Positions 38,417 through 48,647 are shown, counted from the first letter of the stretch. The stretch: 64,000 bases of DNA from Nitrospirillum viridazoti CBAmc (GCF_000730165.1 NZ_CP022110.1:2425501-2489500); one strand, 5' to 3'. Notes: generated by a model from the sequence alone, not told the origin. Numbers and translations: made by a program.

Positions 38417-39513
38417 TTGCCGGCCACCCAATCCGCGAGTCCGGCCACAACCTCCCGCATCTCATCCTCCAGCCCGATGGTGACGCGCAGGCAGTGCGGC
38501 AGGCCGTAGGAGCCGACCTGGCGCACCAGGATGCCGCGCGACTTCAGCAGCAGCCGGGCACCCTCGGCATTGGCGCGGTCGCCCTTCTGCTCCGCAAAGG
38601 AAATCAGGACGAAATTGGCGACGGAGGGATGGACCACCAGGCCCAGCTCACGAACCTGGCCGACGAACCATTCGCGCACCTGGGCGTTATGCCGGCGGCT
38701 TTTTTCCAGGAACTCCACATCCTCCAACGCCGCCAGGCCGGCGGCCTGGGCGCTGGACGCCACGTTGAAGGGACCGCGCACGCGGTTCAGCACGTCGGCC
38801 ACGGCGGCCGGGCAATAGGCCCAGCCCAGGCGCAGGCCGCCCAGCGCGAAAATCTTGGAGAAGGTGCGGGTCATGACGACGTTGCTGAATTCGTCGACCA
38901 AGTCGGACCCGTCGGTGTAGTCCGACGCGTCGACATATTCGGCATAGGCCGCGTCGATGACCAGCAGCACATTCTCCGGCAGGCCGGCGTGCAGGCGCCG
39001 CAGCTCGTCCCTGTTGAGATAGCTGCCGGTGGGATTGTTGGGGTTGGCGATGAAAACCACCCGGGTGCGGGGCGTGACGCGGGCCAGCAAGGCATCAACG
39101 TCGGTCTTCAGGTTGGTCTCGGGTGCCGCCACCGGCGTGGCGCCGGCGAAGCGCGCGCTGATGGGATAGATGGCGAAGCCATGGACGGTGTGCAGCACCT
39201 CGTCACCGGCGCCTGCGTAGGCGCGGGTCAGCAGCTGCAGCACATCGTCGGAGCCGTTGCCGCAGACGATGCGCTCGGCATCCAGGCCGAAACGGCGGCC
39301 CAGGCCGGCGCGCAGCGCCTTGGACCCGCCGTCGGGATAGCGATGGATCTGCCCCGCCACAGCGGCGTAGGCGGCGACCGCCTTGGGGCTGGGCCCCAAC
39401 GCCCCCTCGTTGGAGGCCAGGCGGATCAGCCGCGACGCCCCCGGCGCATGCGCCTCGCCCCCGACATAGGCATGGATATCGAGAATGCCGGGGTTGGGAA
39501 CGGGAGCGGACAT
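38413..39513 (-). CDS. hisC: Histidinol-phosphate / aromatic aminotransferase
   Basis: Class I/II PLP aminotransferase of 366 residues. The pyridoxal-binding lysine is K220 in RTFSKIFALGGLRLGWAY, with IANPNNPTGSYL and DAAYAEYVD as other conserved segments. HisC-type enzymes make histidinol phosphate and often also transaminate prephenate or aryl-pyruvates. Placement in an aromatic amino acid cluster, four bases overlapping tyrA, favours a double role. Its leader holds four GANTC sites. Confidence 0.93.
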   Translation of the reverse strand: MSAPVPNPGILDIHAYVGGEAHAPGASRLIRLASNEGALGPSPKAVAAYAAVAGQIHRYPDGGSKALRAGLGRRFGLDAERIVCGNGSDDVLQLLTRAYAGAGDEVLHTVHGFAIYPISARFAGATPVAAPETNLKTDVDALLARVTPRTRVVFIANPNNPTGSYLNRDELRRLHAGLPENVLLVIDAAYAEYVDASDYTDGSDLVDEFSNVVMTRTFSKIFALGGLRLGWAYCPAAVADVLNRVRGPFNVASSAQAAGLAALEDVEFLEKSRRHNAQVREWFVGQVRELGLVVHPSVANFVLISFAEQKGDRANAEGARLLLKSRGILVRQVGSYGLPHCLRVTIGLEDEMREVVAGLADWVAGK

Positions 39514-39601
39514 GATGCTGAGGAACCTTCTGGCAGGCGGTGGCGGTCTTCTTCATCAAACGGGTCTGGGGTCAAACCCGCACGCAGGTAAGGATAGCTG
39601 T

Positions 39602-39685
39602 GAGTCTTATCAAAGCCTTATGCGAATCGGGGGCGCATGCCCTGCGCCGGTGGGGCGCGACTCGGCGGGCTTCCTGAGGCGACTC
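39602..39685. promoter_or_regulatory. GANTC cluster in the hisC leader
   Basis: GANTC sites lie at 39602, 39624, 39659 and 39681, spaced 22, 35 and 22 bp. Three sit in the related words GCGAATCGGGGG, GCGACTCGGCGG and GCGACTCGGGG. All are within the 185-bp gap between the chorismate mutase gene and hisC. Methylation-responsive control is a possibility only. Confidence 0.5.
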
Positions 39686-39698
39686 GGGGTAGCCCGTC

Positions 39699-40562
39699 TC
39701 AGGACTTCCTGGCTTCCAGCGTGATGGGCAGGGCATAGGCGCCCACGGGCAGCACGCGCACCAGGGCGTCGCCCAGTTTTTCCGCCAGGGCGCCCAGGCG
39801 GGCGTCGTCGCCATCCACGAAATCCTCCACCTCGATCAGGTGGACGGACCCGCCGCCGCCCGGCAGGTGGAAGATGCGGAACCAGCCCACGGGCAGGCTG
39901 ACGGCCTCCATCATGTCCTTCAGGCGGCCGCGGCTCATGTCCTGCGCCAGTTCCACCCCCAGCAGGGTGTGGTCCTGGCCCGTGGCCTCCAGCGGTACCG
40001 CCCCCAGGATCAGGGCGTCGCCGCCCTCCTTCTGGCCGGGACGGCTGCAGAACGGCAGGCGGCCGATGATCTTGGGCGTCTTGGTGTCGTCGCTGATGAG
40101 GAAACGCCACCAGGGGTCCGTCTCCTCCTCCTCCGGCACGGGCACCACGCCCACGGTGGCGCTGCCCTCGGCCAGGGCGCGCAACACAGCCTGGGCGGTG
40201 TTGGCGGGCGCGAGGGGGGTGACGGTGCCGTAATGGTCGCGGGCGATGTCCCACAGGCGGCGGTCGTCGTCGGGCGCATAGACGGCGACGGCGAAAGGCC
40301 CCTGGATCAGGGTCATGGCGGCGATCATCTCGCGCCAGATGCGCACGATGGCGGCCACGGGCACGCTGCCCTGGTGCCGGGCCACCAGGCGCCGCAGGAT
40401 GCCCGCCTCACGCCCTGGCCGGATGAAGACCTTGGCGCCCGCCTTGGACTGGGCGATACGCTCCACCACCCGGGCGCGCCGCATGATGAGGTCATGGATG
40501 GCCGCATCGATCTCATCGATTTCACGGCGCAGGGCGTCGACGGAGGGGCTGGCAGGGGGCAT
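39699..40562 (-). CDS. Chorismate mutase with additional C-terminal domain
   Basis: The first 90 residues are an AroQ-type chorismate mutase, which rearranges chorismate to prephenate (VDALRREIDEIDAAIHDLIM, RRARVVERIAQSK, then PGREAGILRRLVARHQG). The remaining ~195 residues start FAVAVYAPDDDRRLWDIARD. They have prephenate-dehydratase-like layout (VGVVPVPEEEE where a dehydratase would have its substrate loop), but I do not see the usual catalytic TRF motif or a regular ACT domain with ESRP. The second domain may be a non-catalytic regulator. It heads the hisC-tyrA cluster on the minus strand and is divergent from metX. Confidence 0.82.
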   Translation of the reverse strand: MPPASPSVDALRREIDEIDAAIHDLIMRRARVVERIAQSKAGAKVFIRPGREAGILRRLVARHQGSVPVAAIVRIWREMIAAMTLIQGPFAVAVYAPDDDRRLWDIARDHYGTVTPLAPANTAQAVLRALAEGSATVGVVPVPEEEETDPWWRFLISDDTKTPKIIGRLPFCSRPGQKEGGDALILGAVPLEATGQDHTLLGVELAQDMSRGRLKDMMEAVSLPVGWFRIFHLPGGGGSVHLIEVEDFVDGDDARLGALAEKLGDALVRVLPVGAYALPITLEARKS

Positions 40563-40666
40563 GGACGGGTTCGGATTATAGGACCTGAAACGACTGAGTC
40601 TTAGAGCCTGCCCCCCGCAAAATCAAAGAAAACGTTGACTTGGGGTACCCCGCTTCCTAGTCATGC

Positions 40667-41899
40667 ATGCTGCATTCCAAGGCCCGCCCGACGATGATCA
40701 CCCCGCCTGCCTACACGGATAGTTCCGGCGCCACGGCCGCGCCCGCCCTCGGGGGCCTGCCCGGGCAACGCATGGTGCTGGGCGCCGATCGGCCCATGCC
40801 CCTGGACGGCGGCGGGCAGCTGGGCCCCTTCACCGTGGCCTACCAGACCTACGGCACCCTCAACGCCGACAAGTCGAACGCCGTGCTGGTCTGCCACGCC
40901 CTGACCGGCGACCAGTACGTGGCCGACCGCCACCCCATCACCGGCAAGCCCGGCTGGTGGGAGATGCTGGTGGGCCCGGGCAAGCCGGTGGACACGGACC
41001 GATTCTTCGTTATCTGCAGCAACGTCATCGGCGGCTGCATGGGGTCCACCGGTCCGCACGACGTGAACCCGGCCACGGGCCAGCCCTATGCCATCGATTT
41101 CCCCGTCATCACCATCGGCGACATGGTGCGGGCCCAGGCGCTGCTGATCGACGCGCTGGGCATCGACCAGCTGTTCTGCGTCATCGGCGGCTCCATGGGC
41201 GGTATGCAGGTGCTGCAATGGGCGGTGGCCTACCCCGAGCGGGTGTTCGCCGCCGTGCCTATCGCCACCGCCGCCCGGCATTCGGCCCAGAACATCGCCT
41301 TTCACGAGGTGGGGCGCCAGGCCATCATGGCCGACCCGGAATGGCGCGACGGCGCCTATCAGCAGGCCGGCACCAACCCGGCGCGCGGCCTGGCCGTGGC
41401 CCGCATGGCCGCCCACATCACCTACCTGTCGGAAGCGGCCCTGCACCGCAAGTTCGGCCGCAACCTGCAAAGCCGCCAGGCCATCACCTTCGGCTTCGAC
41501 GCCGATTTCCAGGTGGAAAGCTATCTGCGTTACCAGGGTGCCAGCTTCGTCGACCGCTTCGACGCCAACAGCTACCTCTATATCACCCGTGCCATGGATT
41601 ATTTCGACCTGGCGGCGGAGCACGGCGGCCAGTTGGCCCAGGCCTTCCGCGTGGGCGGCAAGGGCACGCCCGTGCGCTTCTGCCTGGCCAGCTTCTCCAG
41701 CGACTGGCTGTTCCCCACGTCCGAGTCGCGGGCGGTGGTGCACGCGCTGAACGCCGTGGCCGCCAACGTCAGCTTCGTGGAGATCGAGACGGACAAGGGC
41801 CACGACGCCTTCCTGCTGGATGAGCCGGAGTTCCACCAGGTCATGCGCGGCTTCATCAACGGTTGCGCCGATCATCGCGGCCTGAAACGTCGGGCTTGA
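40667..41899 (+). CDS. metX: Homoserine O-acetyltransferase
   Basis: Acylates homoserine as the first committed step of methionine synthesis. The alpha/beta-hydrolase-fold protein (410 aa from ATG 40667, 401 aa from ATG 40694) has the nucleophile in [13 protein letters not shown] (S176). The other triad members are in [11 protein letters not shown] and the histidine of [15 protein letters not shown]. The early family motif [17 protein letters not shown] is present. It is followed within 5 bp by metW, the usual partner. No SAM riboswitch was recognised upstream. GGGGTACCCC at 40642-40651 is a short perfect palindrome near the possible promoter. Confidence 0.96.
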   Translation: MLHSKARPTMITPPAYTDSSGATAAPALGGLPGQRMVLGADRPMPLDGGGQLGPFTVAYQTYGTLNADKSNAVLVCHALTGDQYVADRHPITGKPGWWEMLVGPGKPVDTDRFFVICSNVIGGCMGSTGPHDVNPATGQPYAIDFPVITIGDMVRAQALLIDALGIDQLFCVIGGSMGGMQVLQWAVAYPERVFAAVPIATAARHSAQNIAFHEVGRQAIMADPEWRDGAYQQAGTNPARGLAVARMAAHITYLSEAALHRKFGRNLQSRQAITFGFDADFQVESYLRYQGASFVDRFDANSYLYITRAMDYFDLAAEHGGQLAQAFRVGGKGTPVRFCLASFSSDWLFPTSESRAVVHALNAVAANVSFVEIETDKGHDAFLLDEPEFHQVMRGFINGCADHRGLKRRA

Positions 41900-41903
41900 T
41901 CCC

Positions 41904-42539
41904 ATGGACGCCACGGTCATCCCTCCCCGCACCGACATCCGCGGCGACCTGCGCCGCATCGCCGACATGGTCAGCGCGCAGGCCCGCGTGCTGGACGTGG
42001 GCTGCGGCGACGGCGCCCTGCTGGATCTCCTGACCCGGGAAAAGGGTGTCGACGGGCGCGGCATGGAACTGGGCATGGACGGCGTGCGCGAATGCGTGTC
42101 GCGCGGCCTGTCCGTCATCCAGGGCGACGCCGACACCGACCTGAAGGACTATCCCAGCGACGCCTTCGACTACGTCATCCTGTCGCAGACGCTGCAGGCC
42201 ACGCGCGACCCGCGCGGCGTGCTGCTGCAGATGCTGCGCATCGGCCGCCGCGTCATCGTCTCCTTCCCCAATTTCGGCTATTGGCGGGTGCGCCTGGCCC
42301 TGCTGCTGACGGGGCGCATGCCGGTGACCGACCGGCTGGGGTTCCAGTGGTGGGAAACGCCCAACATCCACTTCTGCACCATCGCCGACTTCACGGCCCT
42401 CTGCGCCCAGCTGGGCGGGGTGACGGTGGAACGCAGCGCCATCCTGGACCACGCCGGCCGCCAGCTGACCAGCGACGCCACCACCTGGCGCGCCAACTGG
42501 TCGGGCGAGCAGGGGATCTTCCTGCTGCGGCGGGACTAG
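41904..42539 (+). CDS. metW: Methionine biosynthesis protein MetW
   Basis: SAM-dependent methyltransferase-fold protein that forms a complex with MetX in many Proteobacteria. The 211-residue protein has the SAM-binding VLDVGCGDGALLDLLTREKG, the core segment GDADTDLKDYPSDAFDYVIL, and SFPNFGYWRVRLALLLTGRM with the downstream WWETPNIHFCTIADF typical of MetW. Start and spacing (5 bp from metX) indicate an operon. Confidence 0.96.
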   Translation: MDATVIPPRTDIRGDLRRIADMVSAQARVLDVGCGDGALLDLLTREKGVDGRGMELGMDGVRECVSRGLSVIQGDADTDLKDYPSDAFDYVILSQTLQATRDPRGVLLQMLRIGRRVIVSFPNFGYWRVRLALLLTGRMPVTDRLGFQWWETPNIHFCTIADFTALCAQLGGVTVERSAILDHAGRQLTSDATTWRANWSGEQGIFLLRRD

Positions 42540-42551
42540 AGGCGGCCGCGC

Positions 42552-43193
42552 CTAAGCGACCGGCCCAGGCCTCTCATAAGCAATCGTGTCCACCAGCCGG
42601 GCGAAGCTGCCGTCCGAAAGCTGAAAGCGCACCCAGCGGAAACGGCTGGCGAAGATCCTCACCTCGGATGAGCGGTTGGCACGGGTGGTCAGTTCCAGTG
42701 CCGGCGGCGACGGCTCGAACCAGCCGAGGTCCGCGAGCGTCGCCTCCGCCGTGCGGATCTCGTCGCTGGCATAGGGCCAGAGGGACGTGCCCAGCACGTC
42801 GGCGCGCGGTCGCCCAAAGTCCCGCTCCCGCCCCGCCGACAAAGCCAGCAGGCGATGGGTCAGGTCACAGACCAGGTGCACCGATCCGGCCGAATTGTTC
42901 ACCAAACGCGCCAGTTCGCGGTCGGCGGCACTGTCCAGGCCGGCCTGCATCAGTTGGCGGATGGCCGCCTGTTCATCACCATCGGGCACAAGCGTGCCGG
43001 ATTCCCAGCGGGAGACCGTGGCCTGGGAAACGCCCAGCAATTCGCCGGCATGGCTCTGCTTCACCCGGCGCAGGGTGCGCCACAGCCGCAGCGACTGCCC
43101 CAAATGGGGACCAGCCATGCGCGGCAGAGTGTCAACGGCGGTGTCAACGGCGGTACCAATGGCGGTGCCGACAGCGGCGGTGATGCTGGCCAT
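42552..43193 (-). CDS. XRE-family helix-turn-helix regulator with unrecognised C-terminal domain
   Basis: The DNA-binding domain is LRLWRTLRRVKQSHAGELLG followed by VSQATVSRWESG (about residues 36-70 from the upstream start). The C-terminal ~120 residues (SAGSVHLVCDLTHRLLALSA, then VRIFASRFRWVRFQLSDGSF) resemble a small sensor domain, possibly PAS-like. The N-terminal 25 residues come from imperfect 12-bp DNA repeats, so the real start may be ATG 43118, directly before the HTH. It is convergent with metW and divergent from a transporter gene, which it may regulate. Confidence 0.82.
   Translation of the reverse strand: MASITAAVGTAIGTAVDTAVDTLPRMAGPHLGQSLRLWRTLRRVKQSHAGELLGVSQATVSRWESGTLVPDGDEQAAIRQLMQAGLDSAADRELARLVNNSAGSVHLVCDLTHRLLALSAGRERDFGRPRADVLGTSLWPYASDEIRTAEATLADLGWFEPSPPALELTTRANRSSEVRIFASRFRWVRFQLSDGSFARLVDTIAYERPGPVA
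43131..43181. repeat. Imperfect 12-bp tandem repeats at the regulator N-terminus
   Basis: GTCAACGGCGGT occurs twice in a row, followed by ACCAATGGCGGT and a 15-base variant. In the regulator frame this encodes the low-complexity AVGTAIGTAVDTAVDTL. Slippage here could change the leader length. Confidence 0.65.
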
Positions 43194-43337
43194 GATGGTT
43201 CTGTCCCCGACCGCGGGAGCGGCACAGGCAAGAACGCCGCCGCTTGTCCACGCATATCTTATTCACGGCGCATCAAGGCCGGCCATGCCCAAAATAGCGC
43301 CCCCGCCTGCCGCGGGCATCACGCGTTCGAGGGCATC

Positions 43338-44537
43338 ATGGACAGCCGCTGGGTCAAGATCGTCTGGTTCTATTGCGTCGGCGTCATCGCCGCCGCCCAG
43401 CTGGGCAAGATGTCGGCCCTGATCCCCCTCATCTCCCGCGACCTGGGCCTCAGCCTCACCCTGGCGGCCCTGGTCATCTCGCTGCTGGAAATCGGCGGCG
43501 CCGGTTTCGGCCGCATCGCCGGCGGGCTGATCCAGCGGGCGGGCCGCCGCCCCGCGCTGCTGGCCGGCACCGCGTTCCTGGCCGTGGGCGGTATCGGCGA
43601 GAGCCTGGCGCAGGGCCCGGCGGCGCTGATCGCCTGGCGGGTGCTGGAGAGTGCCGGGTACCTGACCACCGTCATCGCCGCCCCCATGCTGATCCTGGAG
43701 ACGGCGACCCCGCGCCAGCGCGGCGTGGCCCTGGCGTTGTGGAGCAGCTTCGTGCCCGTGGGCCTGGCCCTGGGCGCCATCCTGTCCGGCTGGGCGGCGG
43801 AGCTGTGGTCCTGGCGCGGCGCCCTGTTCGGCGGCGGCGTGGTGGCGGCCGGCGCCCTGGCCCTGTCCCTGCCCATGACCTCGGGTGTCGGGGCGCGGGT
43901 GCGCGGGCCAGGTGCCGGCGGCACCGGCCCCACCCGGCGGGCCTGGGCCCTGGCCGTGGGCTTCGGCTGCTACACCACCTTCGAGGTCGGCTTGCTGGGG
44001 ATGCTGCCGACCTTCCTGGTGGACAAGGCCGGCGCCAGCGCCGACGCCGCAGGATTCATCACCGGCGTCGCCTCCTTCGCCACCGTGGTGGGCAGCGGGG
44101 TGGCCGGCTGGTGGAACCACCGCAACCACGGGCGGGATCTGGCGCGCGGCCCCTCCTTCGCCCTGATGGCGCTCAGCATCGTCCTGCCGGCCCTTATGCT
44201 GTTCCTGGTGTTCGGGCCGGCCCCGGACCTCACCACCGCCGCCATCGTCGTCATCGCGCTCAACGCCCTGTCCGGCGTCTATCCCGGCCTGGCCTTCGCC
44301 ATGCTGCCCGCCGTGGCCGGGTCCGACCGGGGCCTGCCCGCCGCCAACGGCCTGCTGACCCAGTTCGGCGCCAGCGGCTCCCTCATCGGGCCGCCCCTGT
44401 TCGCCGCCTTCGCCGGCCATTGGGGCTGGACCAGCGCCGCCGCCTGCGGCCTGGCCGCATCCCTGCTCTGCCTGGCCTTGATGCGGGCGGCGGGGGTATC
44501 GTCCCCTTCCGTCGCGGCCCCCGATCAGGCCGCCTGA
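43338..44537 (+). CDS. Major facilitator superfamily transporter
   Basis: Inner-membrane transporter of 399 residues with about 12 hydrophobic segments. The N-terminal half includes LGKMSALIPLISRDLGLSLT and the loop GRIAGGLIQRAGRRPALLAG, an MFS A-like motif between helices 2 and 3. A longer loop (GARVRGPGAGGTGPTRRAW) separates the halves. The substrate cannot be told from sequence. The ATG at 43338 precedes the first hydrophobic helix. It is divergent from the XRE regulator and followed by a HAD phosphatase gene, 20 bp away. Confidence 0.88.
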   Translation: MDSRWVKIVWFYCVGVIAAAQLGKMSALIPLISRDLGLSLTLAALVISLLEIGGAGFGRIAGGLIQRAGRRPALLAGTAFLAVGGIGESLAQGPAALIAWRVLESAGYLTTVIAAPMLILETATPRQRGVALALWSSFVPVGLALGAILSGWAAELWSWRGALFGGGVVAAGALALSLPMTSGVGARVRGPGAGGTGPTRRAWALAVGFGCYTTFEVGLLGMLPTFLVDKAGASADAAGFITGVASFATVVGSGVAGWWNHRNHGRDLARGPSFALMALSIVLPALMLFLVFGPAPDLTTAAIVVIALNALSGVYPGLAFAMLPAVAGSDRGLPAANGLLTQFGASGSLIGPPLFAAFAGHWGWTSAAACGLAASLLCLALMRAAGVSSPSVAAPDQAA

Positions 44538-44557
44538 GTTCCCTTGGAGTTCCGACT

Positions 44558-45265
44558 ATGCCTGCCCTTCCTCCCCGGGTGATCGCTTTGGATGGCGACG
44601 ACACGCTCTGGCATAACGAGGCCATGTTCTCGACCTCATACGCCGAGTTCCGCGACCTGCTGCTGCGGCACAGCGACCTGGACCAGGCCACCATCGATGA
44701 GCGTCTGCTGCTGGTGGAGCGGCGCAACCTGGTGACCTATGGCTACGGCATCAAGGGCTTCACCCTGTCGATGATCGAGACCGCCCTGGAACTGACGGAA
44801 GGGCGCATCCCCGGCATCGCCATCGAGACGCTGGTACAGCGCGGCCGCGCCATGCTGGCCCACCCGGTGGAGCTGATCGATGGTGCTGTGGAGGTCATCG
44901 AAACCCTGCGGGAGCGGGACCATGAGGTGTGGCTGATCACCAAGGGCGACCTGTTCGACCAGGAAAGCAAGATCGCCCGCTCCGGCCTGGCTGACCTGTT
45001 CCACCGCATCGAGATCGTGTCGGAAAAGGACGACGCCACCTACCGCCGCCTGCTGGACCGCCACGGCGTGGAACCCGCCGACTTCGCCATGGCCGGCAAC
45101 TCCCTGAAGTCCGACGTCCTGCCCGTGGCGGCCCTGGGCGGCCGGGGTTTCCACGTGCCCTATCACACCACCTGGGCCCATGAGATGGTATCCGGCCCGA
45201 TTCCCCACCCCTATATCGAGCTATCATCCTTACGTGAATTGCCGAGCGCGTTAGGGTCCAGGTAA
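44558..45265 (+). CDS. HAD-superfamily hydrolase
   Basis: Phosphatase-like enzyme of 235 residues. The nucleophile motif is IALDGDDTLWHNE (D12, acid D14), motif II lies in VWLITKGDLFDQES, and motif IV lies in DFAMAGNSLKSDVLPVAALG. The alpha-helical C1 cap between residues about 20 and 100 fits subfamily I. The substrate is unknown. A GGAG ribosome-binding site precedes the ATG. It follows the transporter gene closely and may be co-transcribed with it. Confidence 0.9.
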   Translation: MPALPPRVIALDGDDTLWHNEAMFSTSYAEFRDLLLRHSDLDQATIDERLLLVERRNLVTYGYGIKGFTLSMIETALELTEGRIPGIAIETLVQRGRAMLAHPVELIDGAVEVIETLRERDHEVWLITKGDLFDQESKIARSGLADLFHRIEIVSEKDDATYRRLLDRHGVEPADFAMAGNSLKSDVLPVAALGGRGFHVPYHTTWAHEMVSGPIPHPYIELSSLRELPSALGSR

Positions 45266-45296
45266 GGAATCGACTCGGGGAAGAGGTATTTTCGAG

Positions 45297-45485
45297 TCAG
45301 GGCGCAACTAACGGCGGGAAGTCCATAAACCGCCCCGCATCTGCCGCCGCGATGGATTTGCGTAGACGATCGGCATTGACTGGGCTGCGCAAGAGATGGA
45401 GCGTTTCCAGCATCCTGCGAAACTCACCCGTTGCCTCCGCAATCCGGGCTCGATCAACCCTTTGCTCTTCATTGGCCATGGGCAT
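45297..45485 (-). CDS. Orphan Phd/YefM antitoxin-like C-terminal fragment, 62 aa
   Basis: The segment FRRMLETLHLLRSPVNADRLR, then KSIAAADAGR, matches the C-terminal toxin-binding half of Phd/YefM antitoxins, where METLYLLRSPANAERL-type sequence is characteristic. The DNA-binding N-terminal half is missing and replaced by about 20 charged residues. No RelE/YoeB-like toxin gene is adjacent. It is either a decayed antitoxin or a stand-alone small protein. GC content equals its neighbours. Confidence 0.6.
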   Translation of the reverse strand: MPMANEEQRVDRARIAEATGEFRRMLETLHLLRSPVNADRLRKSIAAADAGRFMDFPPLVAP

Positions 45486-45500
45486 GTCTCACAAAGCCCC

Positions 45501-46688
45501 TCACCCCAGCGCCAGGTCGTCCCGGTGGATCATCTCGTCCCGGCCGCGCCAGCCCAGGCTGGCTTCGATCTCGGCGCTGCGGCGGCCCTGGATGCGGCGG
45601 GCGTCCTCGGCGGAATAGGCCACCAGGCCGCGGGCGATGACGCGGCCGGCCTGGGTGCGGACGGCCACCAGGTCGCCGCGCTGGAAATCACCCTCGACCC
45701 CGCGCACGCCGGCGGGCAGCAGGCTGCCGCCCCGGGCCAGGGCCTGGGCCGCGCCCTCGTCCACCACCAGGGTACCGGCCGGCTTCAGGGAGCCGGCGAT
45801 CCAGCGCTTGCGCGCCGTGCCGGGGCCGGCCGATGGCAGGAACCAGGTGCACAGCGCACCGCCCTGCTCCGCCGCCGTTTCCAGCGCCGCCAGGGGGTTC
45901 ATGCGCTTGCCCGAAACGATGGCCATGCGGCAGCCGGCGGCCACGGCGATGCGGGCGGCGGCGATCTTGGTCACCATGCCGCCGCTGCTGTAACCAGCGG
46001 GCGGTTCCCCCGCCATGGCCTCGATCTCCGGCGTCACCTCGGTCACCACCGGCAGGTGGCGGGCGTTGGGGTCCTTGCGCGGGTCGGCGGTGTAGAGGCC
46101 GTCGATGTCGGACATGAGGATCAGAGTGTCGGCGCTGATCATCTGCGCCACGCGGGCGGCCAGGCGGTCGTTGTCGCCGAAGCGGATCTCGGCGGTGGCC
46201 ACGGTGTCGTTCTCGTTGATCACGGGAACGGCGCCCAGCTTCAACAGGGTCTCGATGGTGGCGCGGCCGTTCAGGTGGCGGCGGCGGTCCTCGGTATCGT
46301 CCAGCGTCAGCAGCACCTGGGCCACGGTGATGTCGTGCCGGGCGAGGGTTTCCTGATAGGCGTGGGCCAGGCGGATCTGGCCGGTGGCGGCGGCGGCCTG
46401 CTTTTCCTCAAGCTTCAGCGGGCGGCCCACCAGGCCCAGATGTTCCCGCCCCACGGCGACGGCGCCGGAGGAAACGATGACCACGTCCACGCCCCGGCGG
46501 CGCAGGGCGGCCACGTCGTCGCACACGCTGTCCAGCCAGTCGCGGCGGATGCGGTGCGTCGCCCCGTCCACCAGCAGGGCGGAGCCGATCTTGACGATCA
46601 GGCGCTTGGCCTGTGTGACCGGTGGGACATCAAACACCGCCGCCGCACCGGTTGAGGAAATTTCCGTGCGGGCGGCGGCGTCGTTCAT
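45501..46688 (-). CDS. proB: Glutamate 5-kinase
   Basis: First enzyme of proline synthesis. The amino-acid-kinase domain (residues about 28-280) starts [20 protein letters not shown] and includes [37 protein letters not shown] and [19 protein letters not shown]. The C-terminal PUA domain includes [20 protein letters not shown] and the [18 protein letters not shown] signature. At 395 residues it is slightly longer than usual at the N-terminus. It follows obgE by 3 bp, the common alphaproteobacterial pair. Confidence 0.97.
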   Translation of the reverse strand: MNDAAARTEISSTGAAAVFDVPPVTQAKRLIVKIGSALLVDGATHRIRRDWLDSVCDDVAALRRRGVDVVIVSSGAVAVGREHLGLVGRPLKLEEKQAAAATGQIRLAHAYQETLARHDITVAQVLLTLDDTEDRRRHLNGRATIETLLKLGAVPVINENDTVATAEIRFGDNDRLAARVAQMISADTLILMSDIDGLYTADPRKDPNARHLPVVTEVTPEIEAMAGEPPAGYSSGGMVTKIAAARIAVAAGCRMAIVSGKRMNPLAALETAAEQGGALCTWFLPSAGPGTARKRWIAGSLKPAGTLVVDEGAAQALARGGSLLPAGVRGVEGDFQRGDLVAVRTQAGRVIARGLVAYSAEDARRIQGRRSAEIEASLGWRGRDEMIHRDDLALG

Positions 46689-46691
46689 TTT

Positions 46692-47786
<1,095 letters not shown>

Positions 47787-47818
47787 TTATATCATGGCCT
47801 TTGAAATATCAAAGGCCC

Positions 47819-47903
47819 CCTCAAACGCCGGGCGGCCACATCCGTGGCCTTGGCTTCCTCGCTGCGCCCTTCGGTGCTCGCTCCGGCGGACGCAGTCGCG
47901 TCC
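47819..47903 (+). repeat. Dispersed intergenic repeat, copy B
   Basis: An 85-bp element that matches copy A (inverted at 37430-37513) and, in its first half, copy C (11529-11570). Its hairpin is GGCCAC-ATCC-GTGGCC at 47834-47849. Chance frames through A and B share the peptide SSLRPSVLA-ADAVAS, reflecting the DNA identity. It lies between rpmA and obgE. Confidence 0.8.
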
Positions 47904-47947
47904 TATGGAAAAAGCGATGGCGGTCGCGCGGAGCGCGGCAAATGCAA

Positions 47948-47977
47948 ATCGGGGGAACGGTCACCCGTCCCCCCGAT
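47948..47977 (-). terminator. Intrinsic terminator of the rplU-rpmA operon
   Basis: A 13-bp stem with one mismatch (ATCGGGGGAACGG with CCGTCCCCCCGAT) closes a 4-nt loop about 35 bp after the rpmA stop. On the minus strand it exits into GATTTGCATTTGCC, partly U-rich. Confidence 0.75.
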
Positions 47978-48010
47978 CAGAGTCAAAACACCTGGTGCCG
48001 AAGCGGCAGG

Positions 48011-48292
48011 TTACTCGGCGGCGATGGCCACCGGCTCCTGGGCCAGCTCGACGGACACGTAGGTGCGGCCCTGACGGCCGGTGTGGAACTTCACGGCGCC
48101 GTCGGCGGTCGCGAAAATGGTGTGGTCCTTGCCCAGGCCCACGTTGGCGCCGGGGTGGAACTTCGTGCCGCGCTGGCGGACGATGATGTTGCCGGAAACG
48201 ACGGCTTCGCCGCCGAAGGCCTTCACGCCCAGACGACGACCGGCGCTGTCACGACCGTTGCGGGAGCTACCGCCTGCCTTTTTATGTGCCAT
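48011..48292 (-). CDS. rpmA: Ribosomal protein L27 (bL27)
   Basis: Large-subunit protein whose N-terminal tail reaches the peptidyl-transferase centre. The 93-residue protein begins [20 protein letters not shown] and has [19 protein letters not shown] and [12 protein letters not shown]. The tail is slightly longer than usual. It lies 37 bp after rplU on the minus strand. Confidence 0.98.
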   Translation of the reverse strand: MAHKKAGGSSRNGRDSAGRRLGVKAFGGEAVVSGNIIVRQRGTKFHPGANVGLGKDHTIFATADGAVKFHTGRQGRTYVSVELAQEPVAIAAE

Positions 48293-48329
48293 CTCGAAAA
48301 CTCCTTAAATCGAGGAGGTCGGCTGCCGA

Positions 48330-48647
48330 TTAGGCGCCGGCCTGGATGTCGGTGATGCGCAGGATCGTCAGGTCCTGACGATGGCCGTTCTTGCGGCGGT
48401 AGTTCTGCCGGCGCTTCTTCTTGAAGATGATGATGTGCGGCGCATGGGCCTGGGCCACCACGGTGGCCGTCACGGCGGCGCCAGCCACCAGCGGGGTGCC
48501 GACGGTGGTGTTGCCGGCATCGCTGACCAGCAGGACCTCGTCCAGCTTCAGGGAGGCGCCAGCGTCACCCGCCAGCTTCTCAACCTTAATGACGTCGCCG
48601 GCCGCGACCTTGTACTGCTTACCGCCGGTGCGGATGACTGCGAACAT
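48330..48647 (-). CDS. rplU: Ribosomal protein L21 (bL21)
   Basis: Large-subunit protein of 105 residues, starting [20 protein letters not shown] and containing [19 protein letters not shown], the rRNA-binding signature. It is the first gene of the rplU-rpmA operon, and a near-consensus promoter lies about 105-130 bp upstream. Confidence 0.98.
   Translation of the reverse strand: MFAVIRTGGKQYKVAAGDVIKVEKLAGDAGASLKLDEVLLVSDAGNTTVGTPLVAGAAVTATVVAQAHAPHIIIFKKKRRQNYRRKNGHRQDLTILRITDIQAGA

Noticed and set aside
40563-40666. Possible SAM riboswitch before metX
   Set aside because: Searched by eye for SAM-II-like conserved segments and pseudoknot; none found, only a short GGGGTACCCC palindrome.
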